DNA of 64,000 bases, taken from the NCBI GenBank assembly GCA_017935245.1, contig JAGBHZ010000004.1, positions 1 through 64,000 on the forward strand, given 5' to 3'. The translations under genes and the position numbers were made by a program. Shown piece by piece: positions 15,666 through 25,900 of the stretch. Source of the stretch: Alphaproteobacteria bacterium (GTDB lineage Bacteria; Pseudomonadota; Alphaproteobacteria; Rs-D84). The notes under the pieces were generated by a model. The model did no database searches and was not told the DNA's origin. It saw only the letters and a program-made list of their open reading frames with translations. Each line of letters begins with the position of its first letter. The first letter of the stretch is position 1.

Positions 15666-16601
15666 ATGATAACAATGGAAAAATTAAAAACATATTTTGC
15701 ATTAAAAGACGGCCCAAACAATTCATGTTTTTACAGTTGGAATGCGCCTGTATTTTTATTCGCAAACGAAAACATATCGGGATACCTGGGGCAGATTAAG
15801 CCAATTGATGGCAAGCGAGTCCTGACGGTGGCGGCCGGTGGCGACCACGCATTTGAAGCGTTATTGGCGGGCGCCAAGGGGGTTGATATGTTCGACATCA
15901 ATTACCTGCAAAAACACGTTGTAGAATTAAAATCCAAGATAATCAAGCATTTATCATACACGGATTTTATGCGGTTTTTCTTTGACAAGAAAAATTTCTT
16001 TAACCACGAAATTATACGCCCAATATGGAAAACTTTTTCCGGGGGATTGCGCACATTTTTGTTGATGTATTACAGAAGCCAAGACAATCGTTTATTTCGA
16101 TATTCTTCGGCCCAGCACAACGATTATGATATCAGCCAGATTTCATATATCGCAAGCGAATCTGAATACAAAAAACTGGGGCAGATAATGCCCGACAACC
16201 TTAGATTCGTCCAGGGCGATATCACAGAAATCACAACACTGTTTCAAGAAAAATATGATTTGGTCATGCTGTCTAATATTTTTGAATATATGTATCCTGG
16301 AGCAAATGACGCGTCTATGAAATTGTCAAAGTTTTATAACAATATATTATGCCCAATTGCGGATAACAATCTGACGACGGATGGGGGACAGATATGCTTT
16401 CATTATGCATGGGCGGTAAATTTGCCACAATGGACAGAATTTATTAATGCGTTTTCACGATATAAAAATCAGTCTATTGACGATTTCAATCCATGTAAAC
16501 ACGATATTAATTTGGTCGCATTCCCGTCAATCCGCCAAGATATTCCACAATCACCAGACACCCCAGATATCGTATTAACAATGACACAACATACGCGATA
16601 G
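15666..16601 (+). CDS. SAM-binding protein, possibly DUF3419/BtaA-like (copy 1)
   Basis: A protein of about 311 residues with a class I methyltransferase-like fold. RVLTVAAGGDHAFEALLAGAKGVDMFDIN is the SAM loop plus the acidic end of strand 2. HVVELKSKIIKHLSYTDFMRFFF follows, and DLVMLSNIFEYM marks strand 4. The order resembles DUF3419/BtaA proteins (3-amino-3-carboxypropyl transferases of betaine-lipid synthesis), though the identity is too low to be sure. The next gene is a paralogue 2 bases downstream, sharing VAAGGDHAFE and SYIASxxxYK. The start is uncertain between 15666 and 15675; no good Shine-Dalgarno sequence is present. Confidence 0.6.
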   Translation: MITMEKLKTYFALKDGPNNSCFYSWNAPVFLFANENISGYLGQIKPIDGKRVLTVAAGGDHAFEALLAGAKGVDMFDINYLQKHVVELKSKIIKHLSYTDFMRFFFDKKNFFNHEIIRPIWKTFSGGLRTFLLMYYRSQDNRLFRYSSAQHNDYDISQISYIASESEYKKLGQIMPDNLRFVQGDITEITTLFQEKYDLVMLSNIFEYMYPGANDASMKLSKFYNNILCPIADNNLTTDGGQICFHYAWAVNLPQWTEFINAFSRYKNQSIDDFNPCKHDINLVAFPSIRQDIPQSPDTPDIVLTMTQHTR

Positions 16602-16603
16602 CA

Positions 16604-17530
16604 ATGTTTCGACATATGCCTGATTTTAATCGTGAAATCAAACCCGCCGGTGATAATCATAACGCATTTGGGCGGGCATACCTGTTCACAAATGAAAATG
16701 TGGGCGGATATATCAACCAACTGGACATGCATGGGGGGCACATTTTATCCGTGGCGGCCGGTGGCGATCATGCGTTTGAATCACTATTAAACGGGGCCAA
16801 GGTTGTTGATTTGTTTGATATTAACTATGCCCAGAAAGTAATTGTTGAATTAAAAAGCCATATGATTAAATCTTTGCCGTACGAAGATTTTATGGATTTC
16901 TTTTTTGAAAGAAAGCATTTCATGGACAGAAAAATTATAGAACCAATTTATAATGATTTTTCGCGTGAATTGGCACTGTACATAGATTGGTATTATTGCA
17001 TGGGAAACTGTGCCCCGCGACACATGTTCGTATATGGAACCAACCCAACATGGGCGGGATATGACATTAATAAAATTTCCTATATTGCCAGCCCTGAAAA
17101 ATACAAAACACTGGCAAAACGATTACCAAACAAAATTAACTTTATACATACTGGCATCGAAGATTTAGCCGGTAAAAACAATCAAAAATACGACTTTATT
17201 TTTATGTCAAACATTTTTGATTATATTCTTTGTGATATCCCAGATAATGACCTGGCACTGGTTCAAATGTATAACAATGTAATAAAGCCACTGGCTGAAA
17301 ATAATCTAAGTAATGAAAACGGACAGATAATGTTCCACTATATGTGGAATGGACACGGCATTTCACGACCAGATTTAATGTTCGAATGGAAAAATTTTGC
17401 AAAAAAATTTAATCGCATAAAAAAAGACGCCGGCCAAAAAATGAAATCCATCTGTGTGCCATCGCCAATCTTAAAGTCATCCAAGCAAGACATTATTTTG
17501 TGTATGACACAAAACCAAAAAATCAGATAA
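16604..17530 (+). CDS. SAM-binding protein, possibly DUF3419/BtaA-like (copy 2)
   Basis: A 308-residue paralogue of the preceding gene product. Shared landmarks in the same order are FTNENVGGYINQL, ILSVAAGGDHAFESLLNGAKVVDLFDIN, the LKSHMIKSLPYEDFMDFFF block, KISYIASPEKYK, DFIFMSNIFDYI and MFHYMW. The pair arose by tandem duplication and has diverged strongly, as only motif blocks are conserved. It is co-transcribed (2-base gap after a TAG stop). Substrate and product are unknown; a role as a SAM-dependent transferase is inferred from the fold. Confidence 0.6.
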   Translation: MFRHMPDFNREIKPAGDNHNAFGRAYLFTNENVGGYINQLDMHGGHILSVAAGGDHAFESLLNGAKVVDLFDINYAQKVIVELKSHMIKSLPYEDFMDFFFERKHFMDRKIIEPIYNDFSRELALYIDWYYCMGNCAPRHMFVYGTNPTWAGYDINKISYIASPEKYKTLAKRLPNKINFIHTGIEDLAGKNNQKYDFIFMSNIFDYILCDIPDNDLALVQMYNNVIKPLAENNLSNENGQIMFHYMWNGHGISRPDLMFEWKNFAKKFNRIKKDAGQKMKSICVPSPILKSSKQDIILCMTQNQKIR

Positions 17531-17540
17531 TCAAACAATC

Positions 17541-17616
17541 TGGCATCCCCAACAGGAATCGAACCTGTATCTAATTCTTAGGAGGAATTTGTTCTATCCA
17601 ATTGAACTATGGGGAC
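17541..17616 (-). tRNA. tRNA-Arg (anticodon CCT)
   Basis: A 76-base tRNA on the minus strand with encoded CCA. The acceptor GTCCCCA pairs with TGGGGAT (one G-U). The anticodon loop CTCCTAA, closed by AATTC/GAATT, gives CCT, which reads AGG. The T-loop GGTTCGATTCC is regular. Confidence 0.94.
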
Positions 17617-17651
17617 ATGCGTACCATTATAATATTCCCAACAATTAAATA

Positions 17652-17680
17652 TTGCAAGATGGAATTCACCCATGTATAAT
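17652..17680 (+). promoter_or_regulatory. fabH-ihfA promoter
   Basis: TTGCAA (17652-17657), a 17-base spacer and consensus TATAAT (17675-17680), 35 bases before the fabH ATG. Confidence 0.7.
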
Positions 17681-17715
17681 GCGGGGGCATTTTTAATCGA
17701 AGGGAAACATAATTT

Positions 17716-18654
17716 ATGGGCAATAAACTTGTTGGATATGGCGCATATCTACCAGAACGCGTTATGACCAATGCTGATTTTGAAAAAATTATGGATACGT
17801 CGGATGACTGGATTGTATCGCGTACCGGCATCCGTGAACGACACATTGCACGGGACAATGAAACCGTTGCCGACATGGCCGTTTTTGCCGCCCAGCGCGC
17901 GTTGGATAAAGCGGCCTTGGAGATTGATGATATTGACCTGTTAATCGTTGCAACAACAACACCCGAATTGGACTTTCCATCGGTCGGGGTCCAGGTATTG
18001 GGACGATTGGGCGCAACAAAAAACCAACCGGCGTTTGATGTGCGTGGCGCATGCACGGGATTTATATACGCACTGCATACGGCACGGGCATTTTTTACCG
18101 CCGGCATGCATAGGCGCATCATGATTATTGGCGCAGAAAAAATGTCGCGATTTATCGACTGGACCGATCGCAGTACGGCTGTATTATTCGGCGATGGTGC
18201 CGGCGCACTGATTTTTGAACATTCCACATCCAGTTATTCTGGAATTATCGATACGGTTGTAATGGCAGATGGCGCGGGATTTGATATGCTGCACGGGACA
18301 GACGATCATAAAATCGCAATGAACGGCCCAGAAACATATAAACGCGCGGTTATGTCAATGCCACATGCCGCACGATACATAATGGATCACGCGGGAATCA
18401 CGGCGGATAATGTCGATTGGATTATCCCGCACCAGGCAAACCAGCGCATTATCGAAAGCTGTGCGGAACGCCTGGAATTTCCACTGGACAAAATTTTGAT
18501 TACAGTGGACAAGCACGCAAATACCAGTGGCGCATCCGGTGTTTTAGCACTGGCATATGCGTTTGATAATGGTATAATACGTCGTGGACAATTAATTTTA
18601 TATCCCGCCTTTGGCAGTGGTCTGACCTGGGGGGCGGCATTAATAAGGGTGTAA
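17716..18654 (+). CDS. fabH: 3-oxoacyl-[acyl-carrier-protein] synthase III
   Basis: A 312-residue condensing enzyme that joins acetyl-CoA and malonyl-ACP to start fatty-acid synthesis in the cytoplasm. The catalytic triad is intact: Cys113 in DVRGACTGF, His239 in IIPHQANQRI and Asn269 in KHANTSGASG. The N-terminal SDDWIVSRTGIRERHI is the usual FabH signature. The length is normal. The start at 17716 has AAGGGAAA upstream. In many bacteria plsX precedes fabH; here plsX is at 61.5 kb with rpmF, so that cluster has been split. ihfA follows after 3 bases, a neighbour order common in alphaproteobacteria. Confidence 0.96.
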   Translation: MGNKLVGYGAYLPERVMTNADFEKIMDTSDDWIVSRTGIRERHIARDNETVADMAVFAAQRALDKAALEIDDIDLLIVATTTPELDFPSVGVQVLGRLGATKNQPAFDVRGACTGFIYALHTARAFFTAGMHRRIMIIGAEKMSRFIDWTDRSTAVLFGDGAGALIFEHSTSSYSGIIDTVVMADGAGFDMLHGTDDHKIAMNGPETYKRAVMSMPHAARYIMDHAGITADNVDWIIPHQANQRIIESCAERLEFPLDKILITVDKHANTSGASGVLALAYAFDNGIIRRGQLILYPAFGSGLTWGAALIRV

Positions 18655-18657
18655 AAA

Positions 18658-18945
18658 ATGGCAACAGTAACAAGAAGTGATTTAGCAGATAAACTGCGTG
18701 AACGTTTTGGATTAACGTCGGCAGATGCGTATAAGTTAATTGATATAATCTTTGATGAAATTGGTGAATCCTTGACCAACGGAGAAGAGGTTAAATTTGC
18801 CGGTTTCGGAACATTTAAAATTCTATCCAAAAATGCGCGCATGGGTCGAAACCCAAAAACCGGTGAACCGGCCGTTATTACCGCACGCAATGTCGTAACA
18901 TTTCGCCCAAGTACGGAATTTAGAAACCGTGTGGCAAAAAAATAA
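18658..18945 (+). CDS. ihfA: Integration host factor alpha subunit
   Basis: A 95-residue DNA-bending protein of the HU/IHF family. The beta-arm segment GRNPKTGEPAVITARNVVTF contains the NPxTGE motif and the Pro that intercalates into DNA. It acts with IhfB in nucleoid structure and promoter architecture. TRSDLADKLRERFGLTSADA is the dimerisation helix region. Assignment to IHF-alpha rather than HU rests on this N-terminus and on position downstream of fabH. The start is 3 bases after fabH, so it is co-transcribed. Confidence 0.88.
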   Translation: MATVTRSDLADKLRERFGLTSADAYKLIDIIFDEIGESLTNGEEVKFAGFGTFKILSKNARMGRNPKTGEPAVITARNVVTFRPSTEFRNRVAKK

Positions 18946-18969
18946 AAACCGCCAATTGGCGGTTTTTTT
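18946..18969. terminator. Terminator between ihfA and the convergent ferredoxin gene
   Basis: The stem AAACCGCC / GGCGGTTT with loop AATT is followed by TTTT on the plus strand. Its symmetry and the A-run before it on the plus strand suggest it may work in both directions; it abuts the ferredoxin stop codon. Confidence 0.85.
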
Positions 18970-19144
18970 ATTCGTGGGCAATCGCACCAACCGGACATAT
19001 TGCCGCGCATGTGCCACATGAAATGCATTTCGTTGCATCAATCACACATTTACCGTCGGCATCAACCGAAATCGCACCAACCGGGCACATGCCCATACAA
19101 CTGTGGCAACCAATACATTTATTTTTATCTATTTTATACGCCAT
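18968..19144 (-). CDS. 2[4Fe-4S] ferredoxin
   Basis: A 58-residue electron carrier. Two cluster motifs are complete: CIGCHSCMGMCP (about residues 10-21) and CISCGTCAAICP (about 40-51), each CxxCxxCxxxCP. Each motif is followed by VGAI, and the two halves are internal duplicates. It probably serves a low-potential oxidoreductase in an anaerobic or microaerobic lifestyle, although no partner is adjacent. The ATG at 19144 has AAAGGGATG upstream. Confidence 0.92.
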   Translation of the reverse strand: MAYKIDKNKCIGCHSCMGMCPVGAISVDADGKCVIDATKCISCGTCAAICPVGAIAHE

Positions 19145-19171
19145 TTTTTACATCCCTTTTTTTGTTTTTTA

Positions 19172-19918
19172 CTATTCGCGATTAAACAAACTTAACAGAT
19201 ATTCGAACATCGCAATGAACGAAATGTACAAATGCAATGCACCCAATACCGCCATTTGGTTTTTCTGGGTATCATCACTGATATAATTGTATGCATTTTT
19301 CAGGTTCTGCATGTCATATGCCGTGAACAGCGCGAATACCAAGACACCAATCAAACTGACCACGGTGGAAAAACCCGTCCCCAATGGGACAAATATTGAT
19401 ATCACGCCAACCAAAATTAACCCAATCATGCCAATAAACAAGAATATACCAAGGAACGATAAATCCTTGACCGTTTTATATCCGAACATTGCCATGCACG
19501 CAAACATCAGTGCCGCAACACCAAATGCCCATAAAATAGACGCTGGGTTAATCGATAATGACACCGCCAACAATGGAGTCATTGTTACACCAATTAATAT
19601 CGCATACAGCGCCAATAACCATGCCGCCGATGATGGCTTCATATGAAACACACGAACCTGGGCCCAGATGGACAATGCCAATCCACCAAACAGCAATACA
19701 TAATATGTTGCCGAAAACCCAGTAAATGATGCATTAAACAAATGCACAAATGCGCCGGTGGCCAACATCAAAAATGCCGCAACACCCGTCAGTGCAACCG
19801 CACCAAACATTAATGCAAATATACGTTTCAGATATCCGTCGATACCGGTTGTTTGCGGTGCGCTACGCGAAATACGACGCGCCGTGGTATCGGTGATTTT
19901 TGATTTTTTTGTAACCAT
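19172..19918 (-). CDS. BAX inhibitor-1/YccA family membrane protein
   Basis: A 248-residue integral inner-membrane protein with seven predicted helices from about residue 33 onward. Conserved family landmarks include TGVAAFLMLATGAF, FTGFSATYYVLLFGGL and near the C-terminus FTAYDMQNLKNAY with the DxxxxxxxY pair, then LGALHLYISFIAMFEYLLSLF. In bacteria this family includes YccA, which modulates FtsH, and BsYetJ, a pH-sensitive calcium leak; which applies here is unknown. The start at 19918 has AAGGAGAAA upstream. It is divergent from lgt, with overlapping promoters. Confidence 0.9.
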   Translation of the reverse strand: MVTKKSKITDTTARRISRSAPQTTGIDGYLKRIFALMFGAVALTGVAAFLMLATGAFVHLFNASFTGFSATYYVLLFGGLALSIWAQVRVFHMKPSSAAWLLALYAILIGVTMTPLLAVSLSINPASILWAFGVAALMFACMAMFGYKTVKDLSFLGIFLFIGMIGLILVGVISIFVPLGTGFSTVVSLIGVLVFALFTAYDMQNLKNAYNYISDDTQKNQMAVLGALHLYISFIAMFEYLLSLFNRE

Positions 19919-19931
19919 TTTAAGTTTCTCC

Positions 19932-19975
19932 TTGTTGTATGATGAATATATAATATAATGCAGTTACGATTTCAA
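19932..19975. promoter_or_regulatory. Overlapping divergent promoters for lgt and the BI-1 gene
   Basis: Plus strand: TTGTTG (19932-19937), 16 bases, TATAAT (19954-19959) toward lgt. Minus strand: TTGAAA (19975-19970), 17 bases, TATATA (19952-19947) toward the BI-1 gene. The two RNA polymerase sites overlap, so their use is probably mutually exclusive. Confidence 0.55.
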
Positions 19976-19992
19976 GATGAAAAGGATTTTTT

Positions 19993-20805
19993 ATGTCGCC
20001 AATCGTTATACAACAAATGAACCCCGTTGCATTTTCAATATTCGGCATGGATATACGTTGGTACGCATTGGCATATGTTGCCGCATTTGTTGTGGGATAT
20101 TTTATATTTAAGCACCTGATGCATCAACCAAACAGCGGGATTGAAATATCCAACAAAAAAATGGACGATTTGTTGACGGCAATTATATTGGGGGTTGTAA
20201 TCGGGGGCCGCGTTGGGTACGTATTGTTTTATAATTTGGGGTACTTTGTGGCGCACCCATTGGAAATTTTTGCAGTTTGGCATGGCGGGATGAGTTTCCA
20301 TGGTGGATTAGTCGGGGTGATTGCGGCAACGTTCTGGTTTGGATGGAAAAACAAGATTAATTCGTGGCGAATACTGGATTTATTGGCAATTGTTGCACCG
20401 ATTGGATTATTTTTTGGACGAATTGCAAACTTTATAAACATGGAATTAATGGGATACGCATCAGATGTTCCGTGGGCGGTGGAATTTGTTGATAAGTCTG
20501 GAAACGTATTGATACCGGCATCGCACCCCAGCCCGATTTACGAAGCATTAACCGAAGGCATATTGTTATTCGTATTAATGTATGTTTTGTATAAACGAAC
20601 CAAATTGCGCAATCATCCCGGCGCATTGGCCGGCATAATGGGTATGGGTTATGCCGTGGCGCGTATTGGATGTGAACAATTTCGTATCCCCGATGTCCAG
20701 GTTGGGTTCTTGGTTGGGAACTGGCTAACCATGGGGATGATGTTGTCGTTAATAATATTTTTTTGTGGTATGGCGATTTTTGTGTTTGCGTTTCGCAAAA
20801 AATAA
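19993..20805 (+). CDS. lgt: Phosphatidylglycerol:prolipoprotein diacylglyceryl transferase
   Basis: A 270-residue inner-membrane enzyme that attaches diacylglycerol to the lipobox cysteine of prolipoproteins, the first step of lipoprotein maturation. FHGGLVGVIAA carries the essential His-Gly-Gly region, GRIANFINMELMG is the Lgt signature, and HPSPIYEA and the C-terminal VARIGCEQFRIPD are conserved. About seven membrane helices are visible. The window encodes several lipoproteins that would need it (6074, 13927 and 57040). AAAAGGA precedes the ATG. Confidence 0.95.
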   Translation: MSPIVIQQMNPVAFSIFGMDIRWYALAYVAAFVVGYFIFKHLMHQPNSGIEISNKKMDDLLTAIILGVVIGGRVGYVLFYNLGYFVAHPLEIFAVWHGGMSFHGGLVGVIAATFWFGWKNKINSWRILDLLAIVAPIGLFFGRIANFINMELMGYASDVPWAVEFVDKSGNVLIPASHPSPIYEALTEGILLFVLMYVLYKRTKLRNHPGALAGIMGMGYAVARIGCEQFRIPDVQVGFLVGNWLTMGMMLSLIIFFCGMAIFVFAFRKK

Positions 20806-20813
20806 TGTACAAT
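20786..20813 (+). promoter_or_regulatory. tRNA-Ser(TGA) promoter
   Basis: TTGCGT (20786-20791), a 16-base spacer and TACAAT (20808-20813). It overlaps the 3' end of lgt. Confidence 0.6.
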
Positions 20814-20852
20814 ACGCCCCGTTGACCAGAAAAAAATGGGAAACAAAATCTA

Positions 20853-20942
20853 GGATGGTTGGCAGAGCGGTCGAATGCGGCGGTCTTGAAAACCGTTGAT
20901 GGGGCAACCCATCCGGGGGTTCGAATCCCTCACCATCCGCCA
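20853..20942 (+). tRNA. tRNA-Ser (anticodon TGA)
   Basis: A 90-base class II tRNA with encoded CCA. Acceptor arms GGATGGT and ACCATCC pair fully, with discriminator G. The anticodon loop in CGGTCTTGAAAACCG gives TGA. The long variable arm (GATGGGGCAACCCATC) is clear. Confidence 0.95.
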
Positions 20943-20949
20943 GAAATTT

Positions 20950-20978
20950 ACCCACCCGATTTTGGGTGGCTTAATTTT
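20950..20978 (+). terminator. Probable terminator after tRNA-Ser(TGA)
   Basis: The stem CCACCC / GGGTGG with loop GATTTT is followed by CTTAATTTTT, an imperfect T-tract. Confidence 0.6.
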
Positions 20979-20995
20979 TGTTGCGATGGTTATTT

Positions 20996-22981
20996 TTATA
21001 GAAACAGTTGTGTATCACGCATGGCCGGTTTTTCAATGGCCCGGTTCATATTATCTTGGCTGGATATGATATACGTTGCGTTTTTTGTTCTGGTTATTGC
21101 AGTGTATAAAATCTGGCGATTTAATAATGGACTGTTTTCAGATTCTGGCAAAATCACCAATATATTATTATATTCGGATCCCTGGGATTTATGTATTGTA
21201 ATCGCGTACGCAGAATCAATCGCATCGGTTGGCAGTAAATACAACGGATAAAATATATAGTTCCCCATTTGCAGAATTAAATTCTGAACCGCGCCATCGG
21301 ACGCATCACTATTTTCTTTGACGCGTTTAATCATTATGTATTTCGTGCCTTTTATTGACACAACAACACCAATATCGCCGTTACTTAAATCGTACAGGTT
21401 TTGATTCTTGGTTATAATTATCTGTTGACCAACAAAGAAATCCGTATCTGATTCAAGTTGATGCGTGGATTTTACATATTGGCAAATCGTTTTATTGATA
21501 TTATCGGTTCCACGCGCGCCATGATTTTCGGCACACAAAATTTTTGCGGTTTCCAGGTGCGACCATATTCCGTCAAGAACACGCAAGATGTCCCCAGATT
21601 GTAAATCTAAATCAGAATATACGCGTTGATATTCTGGGGCATCATAAAAGGCGGCATACCATTCCCGGGGCGCGCAATCAATGGCATCTTCATCTGATAT
21701 TGTTAAATATTTTACGGGATACTCTTTGATGCCGCGCTTTAAATTTTTCTGGTTGGTTTTTAATTCTTCTTGCCAGGTTGAACAATCAAAATCACACCAA
21801 TCCACCGCAACGGGTTCACCGTGTCGAATATGTTCTTTTAAATTGAATATTTCAGATTTTTCACGAAATCTTTGGCTTTTTGTTAATTCTATTAAACAAT
21901 CGCGGCCACGATATTTTTGTGTCAAATCACAGAATACCGCCCCCGGTTGAACAGATGGTAACTGGTCTTTGTCCCCAAGGATAAATATGCGTGGACACTG
22001 GGTTTCATGCGACTGCGTTATTGTATTTAACAATTTAGCAAATAAAACAACGTCTATCATACTGGCTTCGTCTATTACAAAAACAGAATCTGATGGAAAT
22101 TTCTTTGTTTCGTGCGTGTTAAAACCAGACAACCCCAACAGTCGATGAATTGTTATCGGTTCAACATCGGACAATATATCAATTTCTTCGCGGTGCGTTG
22201 ATTTAATTTCGTCTTTTAAACCGTTAAGAACACCGGCAATACTTTCGCGCATTCTTTTGGCGGCCTTGCCACTGGGGGCGGCCATGTATATAGAACATCC
22301 CCCGTTCTTGGCAAGCATTTCCAACAGCAAATAACAAATAACCGTTGTTTTGCCCGTACCCGGACCACCGGTAACAATTAAATTACGGCCATTTTTCGCA
22401 CGAACAATTGCACGCGCCTGTTCCGGGGCCAGTTCAAATTTACGACCACTGTTATTGTCTGTGTAATCATATTTGGATTTAATGGACGCAACCGCGGCGT
22501 CTTCGTCGCCATGTTCGGGGGACGTGTTGGCATTTTCTGAAAACAGTAAATTTACAGATTCTTCGACAATTTGTTTGGCATTAAAAAACTTTTCCGTGAA
22601 CAGCCACCCACGATATATCACAAACATATTATTTTTGCGTTCAATCCCGGGGGCGTCATATCGAAATACCAATGGGTTATCCGCGGGATATTGCGATATC
22701 GCCAAAATCCCACGGGATATGACCGTGTCATAATCTGTGGATATTGTCGCAGCGTCCAGACCCGCCAATTTTTCATGCCACTTTCTTTTTAATTCATTTT
22801 CATCAAGTGAAATACAAATATTCCCATCATCTATTAACGAAAAAAACACACAAAACAATTTCATAATATCGTCGGATACATGATATTCCTGGGCCAGCAT
22901 AATCAAAACATATTCCCATGCATTGGAAATTGCCTTGGCTGCTTTTAATTCGTTAAAAATTTCTTTGAAGCCATTATCCAT
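20996..22981 (-). CDS. recD: Exodeoxyribonuclease V alpha subunit (RecD helicase)
   Basis: A 661-residue superfamily 1B, 5'-to-3' helicase of the RecBCD complex, which processes double-strand ends for recombination and degrades foreign linear DNA. Walker A is GGPGTGKTTV at about residue 205. VFVIDEASMID (about 305) is Walker B. Further downstream are the GDKDQLPSV motif, ITIHKSQGSEY and LYTAITRTK. The N-terminal 170 residues are the RecD-specific domain that binds RecC. The start overlaps the recB stop by 8 bases, so it is the last gene of recC-recB-recD. The length fits RecD (about 600) rather than the longer RecD2 type. Confidence 0.92.
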   Translation of the reverse strand: MDNGFKEIFNELKAAKAISNAWEYVLIMLAQEYHVSDDIMKLFCVFFSLIDDGNICISLDENELKRKWHEKLAGLDAATISTDYDTVISRGILAISQYPADNPLVFRYDAPGIERKNNMFVIYRGWLFTEKFFNAKQIVEESVNLLFSENANTSPEHGDEDAAVASIKSKYDYTDNNSGRKFELAPEQARAIVRAKNGRNLIVTGGPGTGKTTVICYLLLEMLAKNGGCSIYMAAPSGKAAKRMRESIAGVLNGLKDEIKSTHREEIDILSDVEPITIHRLLGLSGFNTHETKKFPSDSVFVIDEASMIDVVLFAKLLNTITQSHETQCPRIFILGDKDQLPSVQPGAVFCDLTQKYRGRDCLIELTKSQRFREKSEIFNLKEHIRHGEPVAVDWCDFDCSTWQEELKTNQKNLKRGIKEYPVKYLTISDEDAIDCAPREWYAAFYDAPEYQRVYSDLDLQSGDILRVLDGIWSHLETAKILCAENHGARGTDNINKTICQYVKSTHQLESDTDFFVGQQIIITKNQNLYDLSNGDIGVVVSIKGTKYIMIKRVKENSDASDGAVQNLILQMGNYIFYPLYLLPTDAIDSAYAITIHKSQGSEYNNILVILPESENSPLLNRQILYTAITRTKNATYIISSQDNMNRAIEKPAMRDTQLFL

Positions 22982-25900
22982 TATAGATTCCTTTGATTAC
23001 TTCTTTGAACGCGTTTTCCAATCGGTCATAATCGGCCCAGGTATGCGCATATATTCCATTGCCGGTCCCAGAATTACATCCGCGAACATAGACATAATAA
23101 ATCCCACCAAAATGGTTGTTGAATATATCAGATTCAGATTGTTCTGGATAAAACTGGGCCAGCCATTTTATCAAACAATATGAATACAATACACGCTGGA
23201 TTGCATATCGTTCGTCGGTATGTGATTTCAGTGATTCATAGTTTGCATAGTCTTTGTCTGATTTGAATAAATCACTTTTCCAATCCAGTATCGAATACAC
23301 CCGGCGGCCATCTATTTCGCGCACGAACAGCAAATCGATAAAACCATTACAATAATTTTTTAGCACATCTTTGTTATCGGGGTAAAAACCAAAATCAAAT
23401 TCAATCTCGGGCTTTCTGTCTTGATTCGTCAATGATGACAAACAAAATTTATTCCCAGTTGGATGATTTCCAATAATTTCTGGTATTTTCGCCGACATCG
23501 TGTTGATAATGTAACTGATGATTTCAGAATTTTTGCAATCAAACATATGTTTTTTGCAGCATTTTTCTATGATTGGTTTAAGATAATTTTTACGCGACGC
23601 ATTATCAGATTTTTCAAACACATTAAAATCAATACGCTCAAATATTTCATGAATTATTGTTCCGTATTGTTTGCCATACAAATCCGATGAAACATCAATT
23701 ATATTATTCGCGTCATAGATACCATCACGTATCGCAACTCCACAATCACAATCGTACCGATAGGTGGAAAAGTCGCCCGTGGCACCGGAATCATCTTCTT
23801 TGTCAATACGCTGTGTTTTTTCTGTTATCAAGATGTTCATATCTTCGCCGGTATCGTTTTTGTGATGCGATAATGACGTATAAGAATGCTTATACAATCG
23901 CTTTGACGACATTGGAATTGTACCAGGCACATCCGGCGCACTGTCCGTGCCGACAACATCATTTTTTTGCAAAATTGCCGCCGCACAATTATATGTGGCA
24001 TCAGATTTAACAAGTGCAAATAAATCCGGCATAGCGCTGTATTGGTCGATATTTGGACACCCCGACCATATCATCATCATCATCGAAGATGCGCGTGTAA
24101 TTGCAACATATCGCAATGCATCAATATCTGATCTTTCTGGTTCTTGTTTTTCAGAAATATGCAGGTGTACTGTATCTTTGCCCGAATCATCACATTTGTG
24201 TTTAACATGCACATATGTTTTATGTGCTGATTCTGCGCACATTAAATACACAGTTACCGGAAATTCCAACCCTTTGGCGGCGTGAATCGTGCTTATTTTT
24301 ACAGTATCATTATCGGTGGACTTTTCCACAAGTTGCCCATCTTCGTCATTGGTCTTTTTATGTTTGCGTTGATTTAGAACCTGGGTTACGGTTGCAATTG
24401 ATGCATGTTTGGAAACAATATAATCCAGGATAAAATTCCCAACCTGGATATATTTTGTCAGGCTTTGGATTTTATCATAACTGGCCAGGCGTTCTGAAAT
24501 CTTTGATTCTTCGATAATAGAATTAATCAATTTTGCATAATGTTTTGTTTCCGCCAGGTTGTGCCATTTTAACAACATCTGGCGTTCGGGACACAATATA
24601 TTATTGTATTTGTCGTTGTTTATGTCGCATATCGAAATATCAAAAAACGCCGTTTGCAGTGCCCGACGCAAAATGTTGCGGTTTGATGCATTAAAATCCG
24701 GGGCCGTTATGGCAGACAACAGCGCAACCCAATCCGCAGATTCCTTGGACATGAATAATGATGCGTCTTTGTACCACATAAATGGAATCTGGGCATGCGT
24801 CATTTTTTCAATTAAACCGGCCGCATCATCACGATTTCGAACCAATACCGTAAAATCCCCAAACGTTGCATTGCAATACGCATTTTTATCTTTGTGCCAT
24901 ATTTGTAGCGGGGTTTGACCAAAATTATCCGGCGTGCAATATTCAATTATTTTTGAAACGATTGTATCTTCGACCGTGATATATTTTTGTTCATCTGGGG
25001 ACTGTTTTTCATGTAAAATAATATGAACGGGTTGTGTTACATTGCCATTTAATTTCGCCGGCATAATTGGATTTTTGGGTTCTGGGAATGTCGAATCCTG
25101 ATACGAATCTGCAATATCACCAACAACAATTTTATCCTTAGCAAGTACGTTTATCGCATTTATCATGGGTTCAGACGAACGATAATTTTCGTTTAATTCC
25201 CATACCGCCACATTACGTTTGGTGTTATTTCTAATTTCTGTCTTGGCAACTTCATAAACCGCGGGGTCGGCACCCTGGAACGAATATATAGACTGCTTAT
25301 TATCACCAACAATTGTTATGTGATGGTCTGCGTCGGTGGTAAATATCTTTTTAAATATGTTCCATTGAATTTTATTAGTATCTTGGAATTCATCAATAAT
25401 TGCGTATTTGTATTTATCCTTTAACACATCTAATAACTTGGACGATTTTTCTGTTATGGCATCATGAACAATTTTAATCATATCGCCATAGGTCTGCTGG
25501 TTCTTGTTTGTTTTTTCCAGTTGCCATGCCTGATAAATTTCTGTGATGTGTTTTATCACAAACCAACGGCGCAGTGCTTCGGGTTTGATTTCCTTTTTTT
25601 GGCGCCCCAGTTCCGCGACATCGCTTATTGTGGGCAACATTTTTATTATTTCGGTGGCTTTTTTATAACCCTGTTCTTCGGCGGGGGTTAATTTGTCCAG
25701 TGAAATAATGTCTGGGTTTTCATGTGCACCATTTAGATAATATTTTTTTATTGCAGACGTCATGGCCGATAAAAACGGCTGGGGCGTGTTGTATAAATAC
25801 ATAAAAACGGGCGCTTCATTCTTAATCAAGGTATCACGTAAATACTTTCCAATAAATGTGTTTAGTTCCGCCCCTTCGTCAATCAACGTCATATTTTGCG

